From the NCBI GenBank assembly GCA_965237505.1, contig CBDEFR010000009.1, positions 1,426,001 to 1,490,000 of the forward strand: a stretch of 64,000 nt of DNA, read 5' to 3'. Below are positions 63,356-64,000 of this stretch, one piece after another (the first letter of the stretch is position 1; every line of letters starts with the position of its first letter). The translations under genes were made by a program, and so were the position numbers. Below the pieces are notes generated by a model. It was not told the DNA's origin and did no database searches. It worked only from the letters and a program-made list of their open reading frames with translations. This stretch comes from NVTR01 sp965237505 (GTDB lineage Bacteria; Pseudomonadota; Alphaproteobacteria; Rhodobacterales; Rhodobacteraceae).

Positions 63356-64000
63356 TCATTCTTGCCCCAGGCCTTCCAGCAGGGGAACAAACCGCACCTG
63401 GCAAAGCTCGTCATAATCATAGCCCGTGCTGGTGCGCGTGACCTTTATCAGGCTCTGCACCGCGTCCGACTGCCCGACCGGCAGCACCATGATACCGCCA
63501 ATTTTCAATTGCGCCAAGAGCGGGCCGGGCGGGTCCTCGGCTGCCGCCGTGACAATGATCCGTTCAAACGGTGCCTGATCGGCAAGCCCGCGGCTGCCGT
63601 CAGCGGTGAACGCGGTGATATTGGTCAGGCCGAGCTCCTGGAAAACCGCCTTGGCTTCGGTCACCAGACGGCGGTGCCGGTCGACGGTGTAAATGCGGCG
63701 CACCAGTTGGCTGAGGATCGCCGCCTGATAGCCGGAACCGGTGCCGACTTCGAGCACGGTGTCGCGCGGCCGTGGGTCCAGCGCCTGGGTCATCAGGCCG
63801 ACGATCGATGGTTGGCTGATGGTCTGGCCGCAGGCGATCGGCAGCGGCATATCCGCATACGCCCGCTGCGAAAACAGGCCACGAACGAACGGTCCGCGGT
63901 CAATCTTTTCCATCGCTTCGAGCACGCGCTTGTCCATCACGCCTTTGGAGCGCAGCGCGAACAGGAACTGCATCTTGCGTTCGGCGATTGCGTCGGTCAT
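63356..64000 (-). CDS. pcm: protein-L-isoaspartate O-methyltransferase
   Basis: 214 residues, full length; the ATG is at the window edge. It methylates isoaspartyl residues to start repair of aged proteins, using SAM. Seen: ISQPSIVGLMTQAL, the SAM-binding motif VLEVGTGSGYQAAILSQL, and the C-terminal MVLPVG. In Rhodobacterales it sits between surE and the NlpD-like gene, matching this layout. Confidence 0.97.
   Translation of the reverse strand: MTDAIAERKMQFLFALRSKGVMDKRVLEAMEKIDRGPFVRGLFSQRAYADMPLPIACGQTISQPSIVGLMTQALDPRPRDTVLEVGTGSGYQAAILSQLVRRIYTVDRHRRLVTEAKAVFQELGLTNITAFTADGSRGLADQAPFERIIVTAAAEDPPGPLLAQLKIGGIMVLPVGQSDAVQSLIKVTRTSTGYDYDELCQVRFVPLLEGLGQE

Overview
The window looks like a chromosomal segment of an alphaproteobacterium, most likely a Rhodobacterales (Roseobacter-type) bacterium. 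The evidence is a dnaG-rpoD pair, tatABC followed by a DUF815 ATPase and convergent to an M23/LysM lipoprotein and pcm, a soxBDAG sarcosine oxidase locus, a Hint-domain protein, and a cluster of CcrM-type GANTC sites before rpoD. I could not fix the genus. No rRNA, tRNA or CRISPR array was seen.

Region 1 (1-29.8 kb) is a wrecked integrative conjugative element buried in insertion sequences. From the left: an IS21 copy with an IS5 inside istA; an IS4 end; a type IV toxin-antitoxin pair (AbiEi/AbiEii); DUF736 and DUF2274 genes; and a leftward trb block (trbI, trbG, trbF, trbL, a 38-codon ORF, trbJ) in which trbI is frameshifted twice, trbL has an early stop and trbJ has lost its start to an IS4. 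An IS4/IS630/IS3/IS630/IS66 stack follows. DUF2840, a small HTH gene and DUF2285 mark the other end of the same conjugative backbone; its middle (expected: replication, partition, coupling-protein and trbBCDE genes) is absent. DUF2840 is split by the most notable object here, a 3,486-bp unit (17311-20796) with IS1-type ends, an 8-bp target duplication, an IS1-family transposase at one end and cargo that includes a toxin-antitoxin pair. More IS66, IS110, IS3, IS1595, IS21, IS5 and IS1380 pieces fill 22-29.8 kb.

Region 2 (29.8-36.3 kb) is a decayed sarcosine oxidase operon: soxB lacks its 5' end, soxA is frameshifted and runs into a frameshifted soxG, and only soxD is whole. An IS4 follows, itself carrying a 271-bp IS1595-derived MITE.

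Region 3 (36.3-56.1 kb) is core chromosome: dnaG, rpoD, a DEAD-box helicase, prfC, lipoproteins, a Hint-domain gene split by an IS630, an SDR, an ABC ATPase, a WYL regulator, tatABC and a DUF815 ATPase. An ISAs1 copy sits in an intergenic gap.

Region 4 (56.1-64 kb) has a three-level nest (an IS630 containing an IS21 containing another IS630) placed at the stop codon of the DUF815 gene. A fourth IS630 type is inserted in the stop codon of the M23/LysM lipoprotein gene, and pcm ends the window. Nearly all core genes are intact while accessory genes carry many one-base lesions, so the decay is probably real rather than sequencing noise. Many insertions were resolved by removing the element plus one copy of its duplication and seeing the host frame restored.
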